NCBI GenBank assembly: GCA_036417435.1
Contig: CM070903.1
Location: 82,701,501 to 82,765,500 of the forward strand
Reading direction: 5' to 3'
Source of the DNA: Inia geoffrensis
Lineage: Eukaryota; Chordata; Mammalia; Artiodactyla; Iniidae
DNA length: 64,000 nt
How positions within the stretch are numbered: the first letter of the stretch is position 1; each line of letters starts with the position of its first letter. Positions 35,601-44,029 of the stretch are shown piece by piece. The translations under genes and the position numbers were made by a program. The notes beneath the pieces were generated by a model. It was not told the DNA's origin. It ran no database searches and was given only the letters and a program-made list of their open reading frames with translations.

Positions 35601-36252
35601 GCAATATTTTTCAAGGTCAGTGAGGGTCTTTTAGTTCTGGAAAGTGACAAAGAGATCATATATAATCTCGGTAGTCTTAGATGGTGTTGACATTTGTTTA
35701 CAGAAGACGGTCACCGTCTCCCTACTATAGTCGTGGAGGATACAGATCACGTTCCAGATCTCGATCATACTCACCTCGTAAGTTTTTATTGACTTATATG
35801 ATTGATTGTTTATATATTGTAATAGCACGGCTTACTGTGACTTACCAAACAGCAGATAATGGGTTAATTCAATTAGTTTTATCTATATTTCTCTCCAACT
35901 TTTGGTTCAAGGAAGTATAGGAAAACAACCCTTGGATCTTATTCTTGTTGCTTATGTTCTGTCACCATTTGTAGCTTTTTCTTTTTAGGAGTCCTTGTTA
36001 ATGTTTGTACAGCTTGGAAACATTTGAGTGACTTAAAACCTTAGCTTTCAACTATATATTCCCAGCTATTTCTGTTTTAACATTGGTCGTCTTAGTGTAA
36101 TCTTTATGTGAAGGTTTTCCTCTATTTTCACAGGAGAGAATCCGGTACACAGGAATTTCCTGATGGCAGAGTAGTTTAAAATGCTCAGCATTAAAAGTAC
36201 ACACTTGAGTATTGAAGCATATTTATTTCTTTTCTTCCTAGGTCGCTATTAA
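15922..36252 (+). CDS. TRA2B: Transformer-2 beta, SR-like splicing activator (nine coding exons joined)
   Basis: Coding segments are 15922-15957, 27293-27426, 28468-28630, 30223-30411, 33218-33333, 33679-33762, 34925-34984, 35704-35777 and 36242-36252. They total 867 nt: 288 residues plus TAA, the human length. An RS1 domain (about 13-111) precedes a single RRM (about 118-196) with RNP2 LGVFGL (120-125) and RNP1 RGFAFVYF (159-166). A short linker with [10 protein letters not shown] follows, then a region rich in D/Y/R/G with eight glycines (242-249), and RS2 up to the C-terminal SPRRY. Family knowledge: it is a nuclear protein that binds GAA-rich exonic enhancers, recruits SR proteins and promotes exon inclusion (for example SMN2 exon 7). 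No frameshift or missing key residue is seen. All introns are GT-AG with matching phases. Expression is likely set by the poison exon at 22019-22294. Confidence 0.98.
15958..22018 (+). other. TRA2B: TRA2B intron 1 (6.06 kb, SINE-free)
   Basis: The CpG island extends into its first 450 bases. The rest is AT-rich and appears single-copy, with no recognisable SINE or L1. A small GC-rich patch lies at 18333-18384. It ends in a pyrimidine-rich tract and AAG before the poison exon. Confidence 0.85.
22019..22294 (+). promoter_or_regulatory. TRA2B: TRA2B poison exon (exon 2), autoregulatory, ultraconserved in human
   Basis: The acceptor 'ttctttttctattaag' and the donor 'gctaa|gtaatt' delimit exactly 276 nt, the reported human exon 2 length. 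Read from exon 1 in frame it gives [11 protein letters not shown]... and stops at TGA 22097-22099 after 26 codons, with more stops beyond. The exon is crowded with GAA/AGAA motifs ('gaagaaggaaaatgcggaag', 'cggaagaatgaagaaaagaa'), which TRA2B binds. Established knowledge: high TRA2B promotes inclusion, which yields non-productive RNA (the TRA2-beta-4 form) and lowers TRA2B protein. The exon lies in a human ultraconserved element, uc.138 as I recall. The donor lacks G at -1 and departs from consensus at +5/+6, so it is weak and suits regulated use. Confidence 0.95.
22295..27292 (+). other. TRA2B: TRA2B intron 2 (5.0 kb, no CHR SINE)
   Basis: Mostly single-copy AT-rich sequence. The only repeat I can suggest is a MER5-like relic near 24105-24258. 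It ends 'catctacgtgtag' at 27292, a poor polypyrimidine tract, ahead of coding exon 2. Confidence 0.8.
24105..24258 (+). repeat. MER5-like hAT element relic
   Basis: 'acttaactaagcatcataaa', 'cctatggtgtttttaagaaa' and 'cccaactccagacctact' follow the order of MER5A. It is heavily diverged and seen by pattern only. Confidence 0.4.
27293..27426 (+). CDS. TRA2B: TRA2B coding exon 2 (RS1, first part)
   Basis: It starts GAA TCC CGT (ESR) after 'tgtag' and ends TCT AG, splitting the codon for R57. The donor is GTAAGA. It encodes residues 13-56, including [18 protein letters not shown]. The 134-nt exon is itself rich in purines and arginine/serine codons. Confidence 0.97.
27585..27800 (+). repeat. 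MIR SINE, sense, in intron 3
   Basis: The MIR order is clear: 'tggttaagagcctgggtt', 'gggcagattacttaacct', 'cttccttatctataaaagg' and 'tgtgaggattcactatgag'. Age-typical divergence. It lies about 160 bases after a coding exon. Confidence 0.8.
28468..28630 (+). CDS. TRA2B: TRA2B coding exon 3 (RS1, second part)
   Basis: It completes R57 and encodes [16 protein letters not shown] through [11 protein letters not shown] (58-111). The donor GTAAGA follows a whole codon. The in-frame ATG at 28598-28600 (M101) could initiate an isoform lacking RS1. Such a TRA2-beta-3 form is known in human, but its start site is not shown here. Confidence 0.97.
29052..29320 (-). repeat. CHR-type SINE, antisense, in intron 4
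   Basis: It runs from a T-tail and 'cttggctgtgttgggtctttg' to 'gcgccatctgggaagccct'. A perfect 13-bp duplication CCCATTTACTTTT lies at 29039-29051 and 29321-29333. It is the first SINE in the gene. Confidence 0.95.
29649..29690. repeat. (TG)n/(TA)n microsatellite
   Basis: Alternating TG units, interrupted once, pass into about eight to ten TA units within intron 4. It is likely length-variable. Confidence 0.9.
29700..30065 (-). repeat. Old antisense L1-like fragment
   Basis: 'agccctagaaggtgaatccc' followed by 'caaattgccctccagtct' and 'tgctttTcactagtatgagc'-type sequence resembles antisense distal L1. It is strongly diverged. Confidence 0.4.
30223..30411 (+). CDS. TRA2B: TRA2B coding exon 4 (RRM, first part)
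   Basis: It encodes residues 112-174, ANPDPNCC to VDDAKE, and holds both RNP2 (LGVFGL) and RNP1 (RGFAFVYF). 189 nt, phase 0 at both ends. The acceptor is 'ttctatttctag' and the donor GTAAGT is consensus. Confidence 0.98.
30570..30700. repeat. Old L1M-type fragment
   Basis: 'gacattttcaaatatttgta' and 'atttgaagtaaatcccaaaa' are blocks of a common diverged mammalian repeat. The family is uncertain. Confidence 0.35.
30796..31023 (-). repeat. CHR-type SINE, antisense, first of three stacked copies
   Basis: A T-rich tail and 'tttggctgcgttgggtcttcg', ending 'ccaccaagggaagccccc'. The left target AAATTACTTT is at 30786-30795. It lacks part of the usual body. Confidence 0.93.
31030..31226 (-). repeat. 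CHR-type SINE, young short form, antisense, second stacked copy
   Basis: A T-tail, 'gtggttcgcgggcctctcac', ending 'ccaccagggaagcccc'. It is bracketed by AAATTC (31024) and AAATTCC (31227) versions of the same target. Confidence 0.94.
31238..31529 (-). repeat. CHR-type SINE, antisense, third stacked copy
   Basis: 'aaaaaaattttttggctgcac' to 'gcgccaccagcagagttcc', followed by C-rich sequence. The outermost target AAATTACTTT recurs at 31530-31539. Confidence 0.92.
31672..31781 (-). repeat. CHR-1-like short SINE, antisense
   Basis: 'tttggccgtgctgtatggc', 'tgaccagggattgaaccca', ending 'taaccactggactgccc'. It is an older-looking short SINE in intron 5. Confidence 0.85.
32557..32761 (-). repeat. 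CHR-type SINE, young short form, antisense, with TSD
   Basis: 'gcggtacacgggcctctcac' to 'ccaccagggaagcccg'. A perfect 12-bp duplication CCATAAGATCTT lies at 32545-32556 and 32762-32773. Intron 5. Confidence 0.95.
33218..33333 (+). CDS. TRA2B: TRA2B coding exon 5 (RRM end and linker)
   Basis: It encodes [14 protein letters not shown] through PGIYMGRPT (175-212) and the first two bases of Y213. The acceptor is 'catatcttttgaag' and the donor GTAAGT. Confidence 0.98.
33679..33762 (+). CDS. TRA2B: TRA2B coding exon 6
   Basis: It completes Y213 and encodes [16 protein letters not shown] to YYSRSY (214-240). The AG of R241 precedes the donor GTAAGT. Confidence 0.98.
33937..34047 (-). repeat. CHR-1-like short SINE, antisense, intron 7
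   Basis: 'ttttggccacaccatgtggc', 'gaccagggatcgaacccg', ending 'caactgccagggaagcccc'. It is the only SINE I see in the 3' half of the gene. Confidence 0.88.
34925..34984 (+). CDS. TRA2B: TRA2B coding exon 7 (glycine tract)
   Basis: It begins with the last base of R241 and eight glycine codons (242-249, seven GGA and one GGT), then [11 protein letters not shown] and the AG of R261. Glycine count equals the human protein. The donor is GTATGC. Confidence 0.97.
35704..35777 (+). CDS. TRA2B: TRA2B coding exon 8 (RS2)
   Basis: It completes R261 and encodes [19 protein letters not shown] through SYSP (262-285) plus the first base of R286. The donor GTAAGT follows. Confidence 0.97.
36242..36252 (+). 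CDS. TRA2B: TRA2B last coding segment and stop
   Basis: After 'ttcttcctag', GT CGC TAT TAA completes R286 and gives R287, Y288 and stop. The rest of this exon is 3' UTR. Confidence 0.96.
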
Positions 36253-36655
36253 AGCATGAAGTTGAAGACTTTCTGAAACCTACCCTAGAGTTGGGATATT
36301 GTTTGTGGACAATATTTTTTATTGTCTCCTGTTTAAAAAGTGAACAGTGCCTAGTGAAGTTAGGTGACTTTTACACCTTTTATGATGACTACTTTTGGTG
36401 GAGTTGAAATGCTGTTTTCATTCTGCATTTGTGTAGTTCGGTGCTTTGTTCAAAGTTAAGTGTTTTCAGAAAAGTATGTTTTGCATGTATTTTTTTACAG
36501 TCTAAATTTTGACTGCTGAGAAGTTTCTATTGTACAAAACTTCATTTAAATGGTTTTTCTACTGAATCCAGGGTATTCTGAAGATCGAAGCCTGTGTGTA
36601 AAATGAGCTACCAAATGGCAAAAAGCAACAATAAAGTTTGGTTTTTACTTTTCTT
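36253..36655 (+). other. TRA2B: TRA2B proximal 3' untranslated region
   Basis: AT-rich and free of recognisable repeats from the stop to the first AATAAA (36630-36635), with cleavage expected about 15-25 bases later. The end is estimated from the signal, not from transcripts. Confidence 0.8.
36630..36635 (+). terminator. TRA2B: Proximal poly(A) signal of TRA2B
   Basis: Canonical AATAAA followed by a T/GT-rich stretch ('gtttggtttttacttttc'), a good downstream element. Confidence 0.8.
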
Positions 36656-37221
36656 TCTAACATATCAATGGTTAGCAGAACTGTTCAGAATAGACTGTCA
36701 GTAGTAAATTCAAGACAAAAATGCCCGTTTTCCTCCAGTCCATAAAACATACCATACTTAATATACCTGCAATTAAGTGATAAAAATTATGCTCTGTAAC
36801 TCTATACTGCTAGTATTAGGCCTAAAGATCTTTCAGTACAGCTAATGCTTAATATAAATGTGAATTTGTTGGCGTTTATATAATCTGTATTATATATATA
36901 GCAGGGAATAAGATAAGAGTTACACAATGAATGCCTTTAGAAGGCTATTTCTTAAAGCTGTTACAAGGGGATAATGGTATTTCAACTAGTTATCAGCAAG
37001 TGACAATACATTCCACCACAAATGTACTCTTGTTCTTCTAGCTTTTAGATTATATGGAAAAACTGGGTGCTTCAGAGTTTGAGAAAAAGAGAAGGGAACA
37101 CTACACCTGTGTTGTGGATGAACTGAAGACTTTGCCTGTTCATTTTTTAAATATTATTTTCAGGTCCTTTGCTTACCAAAGGAGGCCCAATTTCACTCAA
37201 ATGTTTTGAGAACTGTGTTTA

Positions 37222-37227
37222 AATAAA
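37222..37227 (+). terminator. TRA2B: Candidate distal poly(A) signal
   Basis: A canonical AATAAA 970 bases past the stop codon. The downstream sequence is only moderately T/G-rich. Confidence 0.4.
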
Positions 37228-37584
37228 TGCAAATGAAAAGAGTAAAAGGCTGGTACAACTCAGTTTATAAACATTTTGTTTTAACCTTGCTACATATATA
37301 ATTTAAGAGTTCTTTTGGACTCAGTTGTATTCTTTTTGTTGTTACTGGTGTTTTAAATAGATAAATTGTGTATTCCTGGCAGATAACTCGAAGTGAGTAA
37401 CTAGGTATTGGAGTGATCATCTCCACTTGCAGATGGTGTTATATTAAAATAACTCTAGTCTCCACACTTGCCCTGAAGGTACCTGAAATGCACATTCTTC
37501 TTAGTTTATTTTCATGGTCATTTCTAGTGAAATTGCTACAGGCAGGTAATTAAAGTTTGTTAGCCTGCTGACCTTTGTATTATT

Positions 37585-37785
37585 ACTTAAATACAGTATA
37601 GTGTGTCCCAGGTACTTTGTAAAGCACTTCCCATATATTAATATGTTCAGTCTGCATCAATCAAAATGGTGTAGTAATTTACCTTAGGTCAAACAGCTAT
37701 TAAAACAGCAATGCTGGGATCTGAACTTGACCAGTCTCAATCCATACTCTGTACTCTTCATCATGATGTCATTCTGCCTCTAACC
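37585..37785 (-). repeat. MIR SINE, antisense
   Basis: 'ggtactttgtaaagcacttc', 'aatttaccttaggtcaaaca' and 'gctgggatctgaacttgac' follow antisense MIR order. Confidence 0.65.
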
Positions 37786-38189
37786 TGGGTAACCAGATGA
37801 TTAAAAATACTGGTAATGGAGTGTAGACATTATTTGTAGGCCTAAATTTGCCAAACTTACTGGACAGGTTGAGATAGGCTGAAGAGTGGTGAGACTCCTT
37901 TGCTGTTCTGAGATAAGAAAGCAAGTAGTAATCCGTTAGTGTGCTATGATGGTGGTCACCTGGTTTACAAAAAGGGTTTTTTTTAAGCCATAAAACAGTA
38001 TATAAGCCTAAGAATTTTGAAGACCATGCGTATGGAAGGTGTAAATGGTCACTCCCTCACAGAATTTGGTACAAACAGGTCCCGTTAAGACTTACCGTTC
38101 ACACTATGGAACATTTTGTTCCCATAATTAAAGCTTTCTTACATTCAATTGCCAACCTTTTTTGTCACTTTTGGGGGGATCTCAGAATA

Positions 38190-38720
38190 CTCTCTTGAGT
38201 GTATCTGATCAACTGTTGCTGCATAATCAGTCATTAAAACTCAGAGGCACACAACAGGTACTTCCGCTGCTGATCTCATCCAGGCTTTCATCTGTAGGAC
38301 AGCTGGGGTTGACTGATAGACTGCAGGTGTGTGCATTTGTTCCACATGGCTCAGCCTCCTTGGAAGTGAGCAAACCAGCACATTTCTCACTGTGATGTGG
38401 AAACACAAGATCATGACGTTCAATCATCTAAGTACATTTCAAGCCTCTGCTTGTAATAACATTACATCTTTTCTCATAGGCAAAAGCAAGTTTTCCAAGC
38501 TGGTATTAGGTGTCATTTTCTCAGCTTCCCAGCATGCAGACCTGCCATTGGGATATTCCCCAAACTGAGTCCTGCTGAGAGGCAGAGCCCACCTAACACC
38601 ATAGATGCCCCAAATCCCAGATGCTTGTTTACCCATCCTTTGCATCTACAGCACATGCCTGTGAACTAGGCTTGGTCAGTCAGGTGTATGCAAACCTTAA
38701 ACCTAAGGGATAGTAGAAAA
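38190..38720. repeat. Degraded interspersed repeat, family not assigned
   Basis: 'caactgttgctgcataatc', 'gactgcaggtgtgtgcattt' and 'cacatggctcagcctcctt' resemble a widespread old mammalian repeat that begins 'ctgctgcataacaaacc'. The short frames here are not genes. Confidence 0.35.
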
Positions 38721-39129
38721 TTATTCAAGTGAGTAGAGTGGAGAGTAAGTGCCATAAAGATGTCAGCAATATGTGAGGGGGAGTGGAACTAGGGGATAGG
38801 GAGGTGGTTATATCTCTAGCCAGCAGATTCCTTATCTGGTGTCAGTGGCAGCAGTGGGACAGGCTGGTGTCCACAGTTTGGCAGTGGTGACCTCACTGGA
38901 CTGACTTTACGGTGTGGCTAAAACTTCCTTCTAAGCCTGATTCTCCTTTTCTCCTGCAGTCTGCAAACTTAAAAAGATGCCCCAAATTTCCTGTATCTGC
39001 TTAAGTCAGCTGGCATTTTTTATTTATAATCAAGAATGTTGACTGATGAGTAACTCCTAGTCATTTGTGATGCTTAATTGGTAGCCATCTCTAGTCTCAA
39101 TTTGTATTTCCTCTAATCCATTCTTCATT
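38721..39129. other. Unassigned intergenic sequence
   Basis: I see nothing recognisable. Confidence 0.4.
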
Positions 39130-39320
39130 AAGCAGTCAATGTCTTAAGAGGTAAATCAGATCACATCATCCCTTTGTTTTAAAATCCTTCAATGGTTTCC
39201 TCTTGCATTTAGATATAAATCCAAATTTTTTTTTTTAGTGACCTGCAAGGACCTTCACTAACCCCTCAACCCACCAGGTCTCTCCAACCTCATCTTGCAA
39301 CTTTTCTTTTGGATACTAGA
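39130..39320 (-). repeat. L2-like ancient repeat, antisense
   Basis: 'aaatcagatcacatcatccc', 'aaaatccttcaatggtttcc' and 'tgacctgcaaggaccttc' match the antisense of the repeat at 12240-12790. Confidence 0.5.
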
Positions 39321-39842
39321 AGCAGGAGCTTCCTCAGCTTTAGTAAACGAGTAGAAATTCCAACAATAAGCCACTTGTGAAGAGGAGAGGAGCAAGGAGG
39401 AGGCAAGATGGAGACAAGACTTGGAACTGAGTATCTATTATGGTACTTTTTTGGCTTGGGACCAGTTCCCTAATGCTGATTCTTGCTTATTGCCTGCTTG
39501 ACCATTATAATTACAATTTTTTTAAAAACATAGTTTAAAATGTAAGCAGCTTAAAAATTTTTAACCTTCAAAATATTTTAAAATGAATTTCCTGAAGCTA
39601 TTAAAAGCTGAGTCTCCTTAAGTTTAAGTTGATTTTGTTTTTTCAATGTAATGGCTATATAGTTTATTTAAAGCTAAAAATTATCTGATTGATAAAACAC
39701 ATACTGTATCTCTTTTCTTTCCCCAGGCAAAAAGATTGTCCCATTAGGCAATATAAAGCAAATTATCTGATAAATGTATATTCATGATAATTCTCTCCAG
39801 TCTAAATGTGCTATTTGAATTTAAAGGTTGTCAAATTACTTC
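39321..39842. other. Unassigned AT-rich intergenic sequence
   Basis: I see no gene or nameable repeat. Confidence 0.4.
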
Positions 39843-40468
39843 TGATTTCTAGTTCTGCATGTAAGGAAACTGGAAGTCACCACTCCATCCTAACAACAAG
39901 TAAAAGCTGAACAACAACAAAAAGTCAACAGCTCTTTCTCCATCTGTAAGAGAGGTAAGGTCATAGGGCAAACTGCTGCCCCCCAAATTGGAGAGATGGG
40001 CAAATACATTGGAATCTCAGCTTAGTGGAATTGAAACTCACAAGCAGAAATCTCTGCAAAAACCATTCACCAAAGCATTCTGTACTTCTTAAAGATCTGG
40101 CCCCAGGAGAAACTATTTAACCAGAGCCCAACATGCTGGGATTTTATCAGCCTAGCTGATGTGGAAAAGGGAAATACCCAACTCCAGCTTGCTCTAGCTA
40201 TCTTGTCCCACATAAGGGGCCAGGAATGGTGGTGGTGTGTGGGGGCAGGGGGCTCAGAAGCACTTGTGAAGTTTACAGGGCAGAGCCACAGGCGCACTAG
40301 AAGACTGACACTAATCACGGGAGTATAGATGATTTCCCCTCTACCCATACCTTACCACCACATTTCTAAAGGCTTACAGCAATTCCTTATAGCCAGTACA
40401 TTATGTCCAGCTAACAGGGGAAAAAAAAAATACAAGGCATATTAAAAGGCAAAAGCCACAGTTTGAAG

Positions 40469-40689
40469 AGACAGTAGGCATTAGAACCAGACTTAGATAT
40501 GGCAGGGATATTGGAATTAACAGACTGGGAACTTATTAAAACCACTGTTTAATGTGCAAAGGACTGATGGATAAAGTAGACAGTAGGCTTTAGAACCAGA
40601 CATAGATATGGCAGGGATGTTGGAATTAACAGATTGGGAACTTAATTAAAACCACTGTTTAATATGCAAAGGACTGTAATGGATAAAGT
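40469..40689 (+). repeat. Tandem duplication of about 110 bp inside the L1
   Basis: Two copies start 'agacagtaggc' at 40469 and 40578. Both contain 'gatatggcagggat' and 'ttggaattaacaga' and differ at scattered positions. The duplication is in the ORF1-proximal part of the L1. Confidence 0.9.
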
Positions 40690-41004
40690 AGACAGCACGC
40701 AGGAACAGATGGGCAATGCAAGCAAAGAGATGCAAACTAAGAAGAAATCAAAAAGAGATGCTAGACATCAAAAACACTGCAGAAATAAATGCCTTTACCA
40801 GATAAAACAGGACATAGCTAAGAAAGGAATCGCTGAGCTTAAGGAATTCTCAATAGAAACTGCCAAAACTGAAAAGAAAAAAACACCAAAAACCCAAGAA
40901 CTAAGACAACTGCAAAAGGTATAGCTCATATGTAATGGTAATACTAAAAGAACAGAAGAAATATTTTAAACAATAGTGATTGAGAATTTACCCAAGTTAA
41001 TGTC

Positions 41005-41333
41005 TACTATAGACTGTGTTGCCCTCAGAATAATATGTTGAAGCTTCATCTCTAATGTCATGTTATTTGGAGATTTGGCCTTTGGGAGGTAATTAGATCA
41101 TGATGATGGGGCCCTCATGAATGGGATTAGACACCAGAGAGCCCCCTTGCTCCTTCCACCACGCAAGCACAACAGTGAAAAGATAACTGTGAATCAGGAG
41201 GTGTATCTTCACCAGATGCTGAATCTGCCAGTGTCTTGATCTTGGATTTCCCAGTCTCCAGAACTATAAGAAATTTCTGTTTATAAGCCAATCCAGTCTA
41301 TGATACTTTGTTAGAGTAGCCTGAACAGACTGG
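41005..41333 (+). mobile_element. Solo MaLR-type LTR (MST/MLT-like)
   Basis: 'tttgggaggtaattagatca', 'gccctcatgaatgggattag', 'cttgatcttggatttcccag' and 'ctccagaactataagaaat' mark an ERVL-MaLR LTR. It splits the L1 ORF1-like region, and the L1 resumes 'gcacagatccaaaaaacacc'. It has no internal retroviral genes. Confidence 0.75.
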
Positions 41334-41610
41334 ATGCCAAAGCACAGATCCAAAAAACACCAAACAGGGTAAATGCCCCAAAACCACAACAAGGCATGTC
41401 ATTTTCAAACTACAAATAATTGAAGATTAAAAATCCTGGAGGAAACCAGAGGAAAAACGCATTTAGCTATAGAGGAGCAAAGATAAGAATTATATTTGAC
41501 TTCTCAGAAACCATGAAAGAAGAGTGGTGTGTTAACAATGTTGAGAGAAAAAAACCCCACCAACTTAGAATTTCTGTGCCTTCTGAAATTATCCTTCAAA
41601 AGTGAAGAGT

Positions 41611-41816
41611 GGGGCTTCCCTGGTGGCGCAGTGGTTGAGAGTCCGCCTGCCAATGCAGGGGACGCGGGTTCGTGCCCCGGTCCGGGAGGATCCCGCGTGC
41701 CGCGGAGTGGCTGGGCCCGTGAGCCATGGCCACTGAGCCTGCGCATCCGGAGCCTGTGCTCCACAACGGGAGAGGCCACGACAGTGAGAGGCCCACGTAC
41801 CGCAAAAAAAAAAAAC
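41611..41816 (+). repeat. CHR-type SINE, young short form, inside the L1
   Basis: 'ggggcttccctggtggcgc' to an A-tail. The duplication AGTGAAGAGT (41601-41610) / AGTGAAGACT (41817-41826) has one mismatch. Confidence 0.95.
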
Positions 41817-42511
41817 AGTGAAGACTCACAATTGAAGGAATTCGTTGCTAGTACACCTGCCCTGCAAGATAAGCTCTTGAGACAAAAGGAAAATAATATA
41901 GATTATAAACATACCTACATAAAGGAAGAGCATCAAAGGTTTAGTGAAGGTAAAATTTTTTATTCTTAATTGACCTAACAATTATTTTGAACAAAATGTT
42001 AACAGTGTTTGATTATGTATGTTTACATATGTTACATACGTGTATATTTGTATATTTTATGTAAATGAATGATAGCAATGGTACAAGGGATGCTAGGGAG
42101 GAACTATTATTAAAAAGGACACTACTGGTGAAGCAGTGTAGTAGTATTTTAAAGTGCATTTGGATTAGCTGTATATTGCAAACTCTAGGATAACCACTTA
42201 AAGTAAAAAAGTATAACTGATACGCTAAGAAAAGAAAATGGAAATATGCTCAAAACCACAAAAAGCAGAAAGAACAAAAATAAGGAACAAAGAATAAGTG
42301 TAACAAAAATAGAACAAACATGGTAGGTATTAATCTAACTATATCAATAATCACTTTGAATGTCAATGGTATAAATACACAAAAGAGATTATCAAAGTGG
42401 ATCAAAAAAATAAAGTGGGTTTATTGTAGACGAGACACATATAGACTAAAAGTAAATGGATGAAGAAAGATATACCATGCTAATAATACTAATGAAAAGA
42501 AAGCAGGAGTA

Positions 42512-42848
42512 CAATAAGTCCCCTACATACGAACCTTCAAGTTATGAACTTTCAAAGATGCAAATGTGCGTTCGCATGTCCAATCACATGTTAGTTCATG
42601 TGTCTAGTGTACATTGTCATGTGTGTACAAGTGGTTGTGCTTTTTTGTGTACTGTATAGAGCAGTATAGTATCTTTATTTCAAGCCCATGATGTCTGGAA
42701 GCAAGCGTAAAAGCAGCAGTGATATAGCTGGTACACTGCAGCCTATTGTGTTAGTTGGGTACCTAGGTTAACTTTGTTGGACTTAGGAACAAACTGGACT
42801 TACAAATGTGCTCTCGGAACAGAACTTGTTCGTTTGTAGAGGACACTG
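42512..42848 (+). mobile_element. Tigger-like DNA transposon, internally deleted, inside the L1
   Basis: It is bounded by TA on both sides (42510-42511, 42849-42850). The ends are inverted repeats: left 'caataagtcccctacatacg', right (reverse complement) 'cagtgtcctctacaaacg'. An internal ATG at 42690 reads MSGSKRKSSSDIAG, resembling a pogo/Tigger transposase start, but the body is missing. The L1 reads through when the element is removed. Confidence 0.8.
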
Positions 42849-43882
42849 TACTCTTATTAATTTCAGACAGAGTAGACTTCAGAGTAGGGAAAATTACCAG
42901 GGTTAATAAAAAGAGGCATAATGATAAAGGGATCTTCAAGAAGATGTAAGGATCCTTATGCACCTAACAACAGAGCGTCAAAATATGTGTAGCAAAAACT
43001 GATAGAACTGCAAGAAGAAATAGATAAATCCACTAGCTTGGATAGAAACTTCAACTCCCCTCTCAGAAATGAACAGATCCAAAAGGCAGAAAATGAGTAA
43101 GGACATAGCTGAACTGAGCACCACCAACAATCAGCTGGATATAATGGACATCTATAGGTAGCTTCACTGCCAACAGCAGAATACACATTTTTCTCAAGTT
43201 CACCTAGATAACATTCTGGGCTGTAAAAGTAAACAAATTAAAAAAAAAAATACAATGCCTGCTCTCATACCACAATGGAATTAAAGTAGAAATCAATAAC
43301 AACTGGAAAAATCCCCAAGTAGTTGGAAATTAAACAACACACTTCTAAATAACACATAGGTCATTGTGAAAATCTCAAGAGAAATTTTAAAATATTTTGA
43401 AACGAAAATTGTGAGATGCAGTGGAAACAGTGCTTAGAGGGAAATTGATAGCATTGGATGTGAATATTAGAAAAGAAAGGTCTAAAATCAATGTCCTAAG
43501 CTTCCACCTTAGGAAATTAGGAAAAGGAGAGCAAGTTATATCCAAAGTAAGCAGAAAAAAGGAAATAATAAAAATTAGAGCAGAAACCAATGAAATTGAA
43601 AACGGAATCAATAGAGAAAAGCAAAACAAAAGCTGGCTCTTTGAAAAGCTCAATAAAATTGATAAGCTTCTAGCAAGGCTAACTTAAAAAAGAGGGGACA
43701 CAAATTACTAATATTATAAATAGAAAAAGGAACATAATCTCAGACCCATGGGCATTAAAAAGGATAATCAAGGAATAGTATGAATGAGACTATGCCCACA
43801 CAATTGATAACCTAGATGAAATGGAGCAATTTCTTAAAAGACACAGCTGCCAAAACCCACGGAAGAGAAAAATAGAAGATTT

Positions 43883-44029
43883 GGGCCCACAGATGGCTGT
43901 TCCACTTCTGGGGACTCTGTGTCTGAAGCCAGCACACCAAGACCACAGGTCACCATGGCCACACCATGGGTATGTCCAACAAGAAATTTATGGACCTTGT
44001 CTGTTAATAAATAGTTTATACAGTAAAAA
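43883..44029 (+). pseudogene. Short retrocopy-like insert of unknown parent
   Basis: A non-L1 block of about 150 bases interrupts L1 ORF2. Flanks resemble a duplicated L1 stretch ('agaagatttg' / 'aataatttgc'). It ends with AATAAA (44006-44011), then 'tagtttatacagtaaaaaa', the look of an mRNA 3' end with poly(A). A short frame before the signal reads GHHGHTMGMSNKKFMDLVC, then stop. I do not recognise the parent gene. Confidence 0.5.

Larger units (their letters stand above)
36656..38189 (+). other. Possible distal 3' UTR, then intergenic sequence
   Basis: Repeat-poor AT-rich sequence continues past the first poly(A) signal. It contains a second AATAAA (37222-37227) and an ATTAAA (38127-38132). 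Longer TRA2B transcripts could end at either, but sequence alone does not prove this. A MIR relic occupies about 37585-37785. Confidence 0.5.

Noticed and set aside
38162..38645. Cluster of overlapping short frames on both strands downstream of TRA2B
   Set aside because: The sequence looks like a degraded interspersed repeat. Frames are below 80 codons and mutually overlapping.
40469..40689. Repeat-spacer appearance considered as a CRISPR-like array
   Set aside because: There are only two units, head to tail without spacers, in a eukaryotic L1.
41005..41333. Possible provirus
   Set aside because: Only LTR-like sequence is present and the L1 resumes on both sides, so it is a solo LTR.
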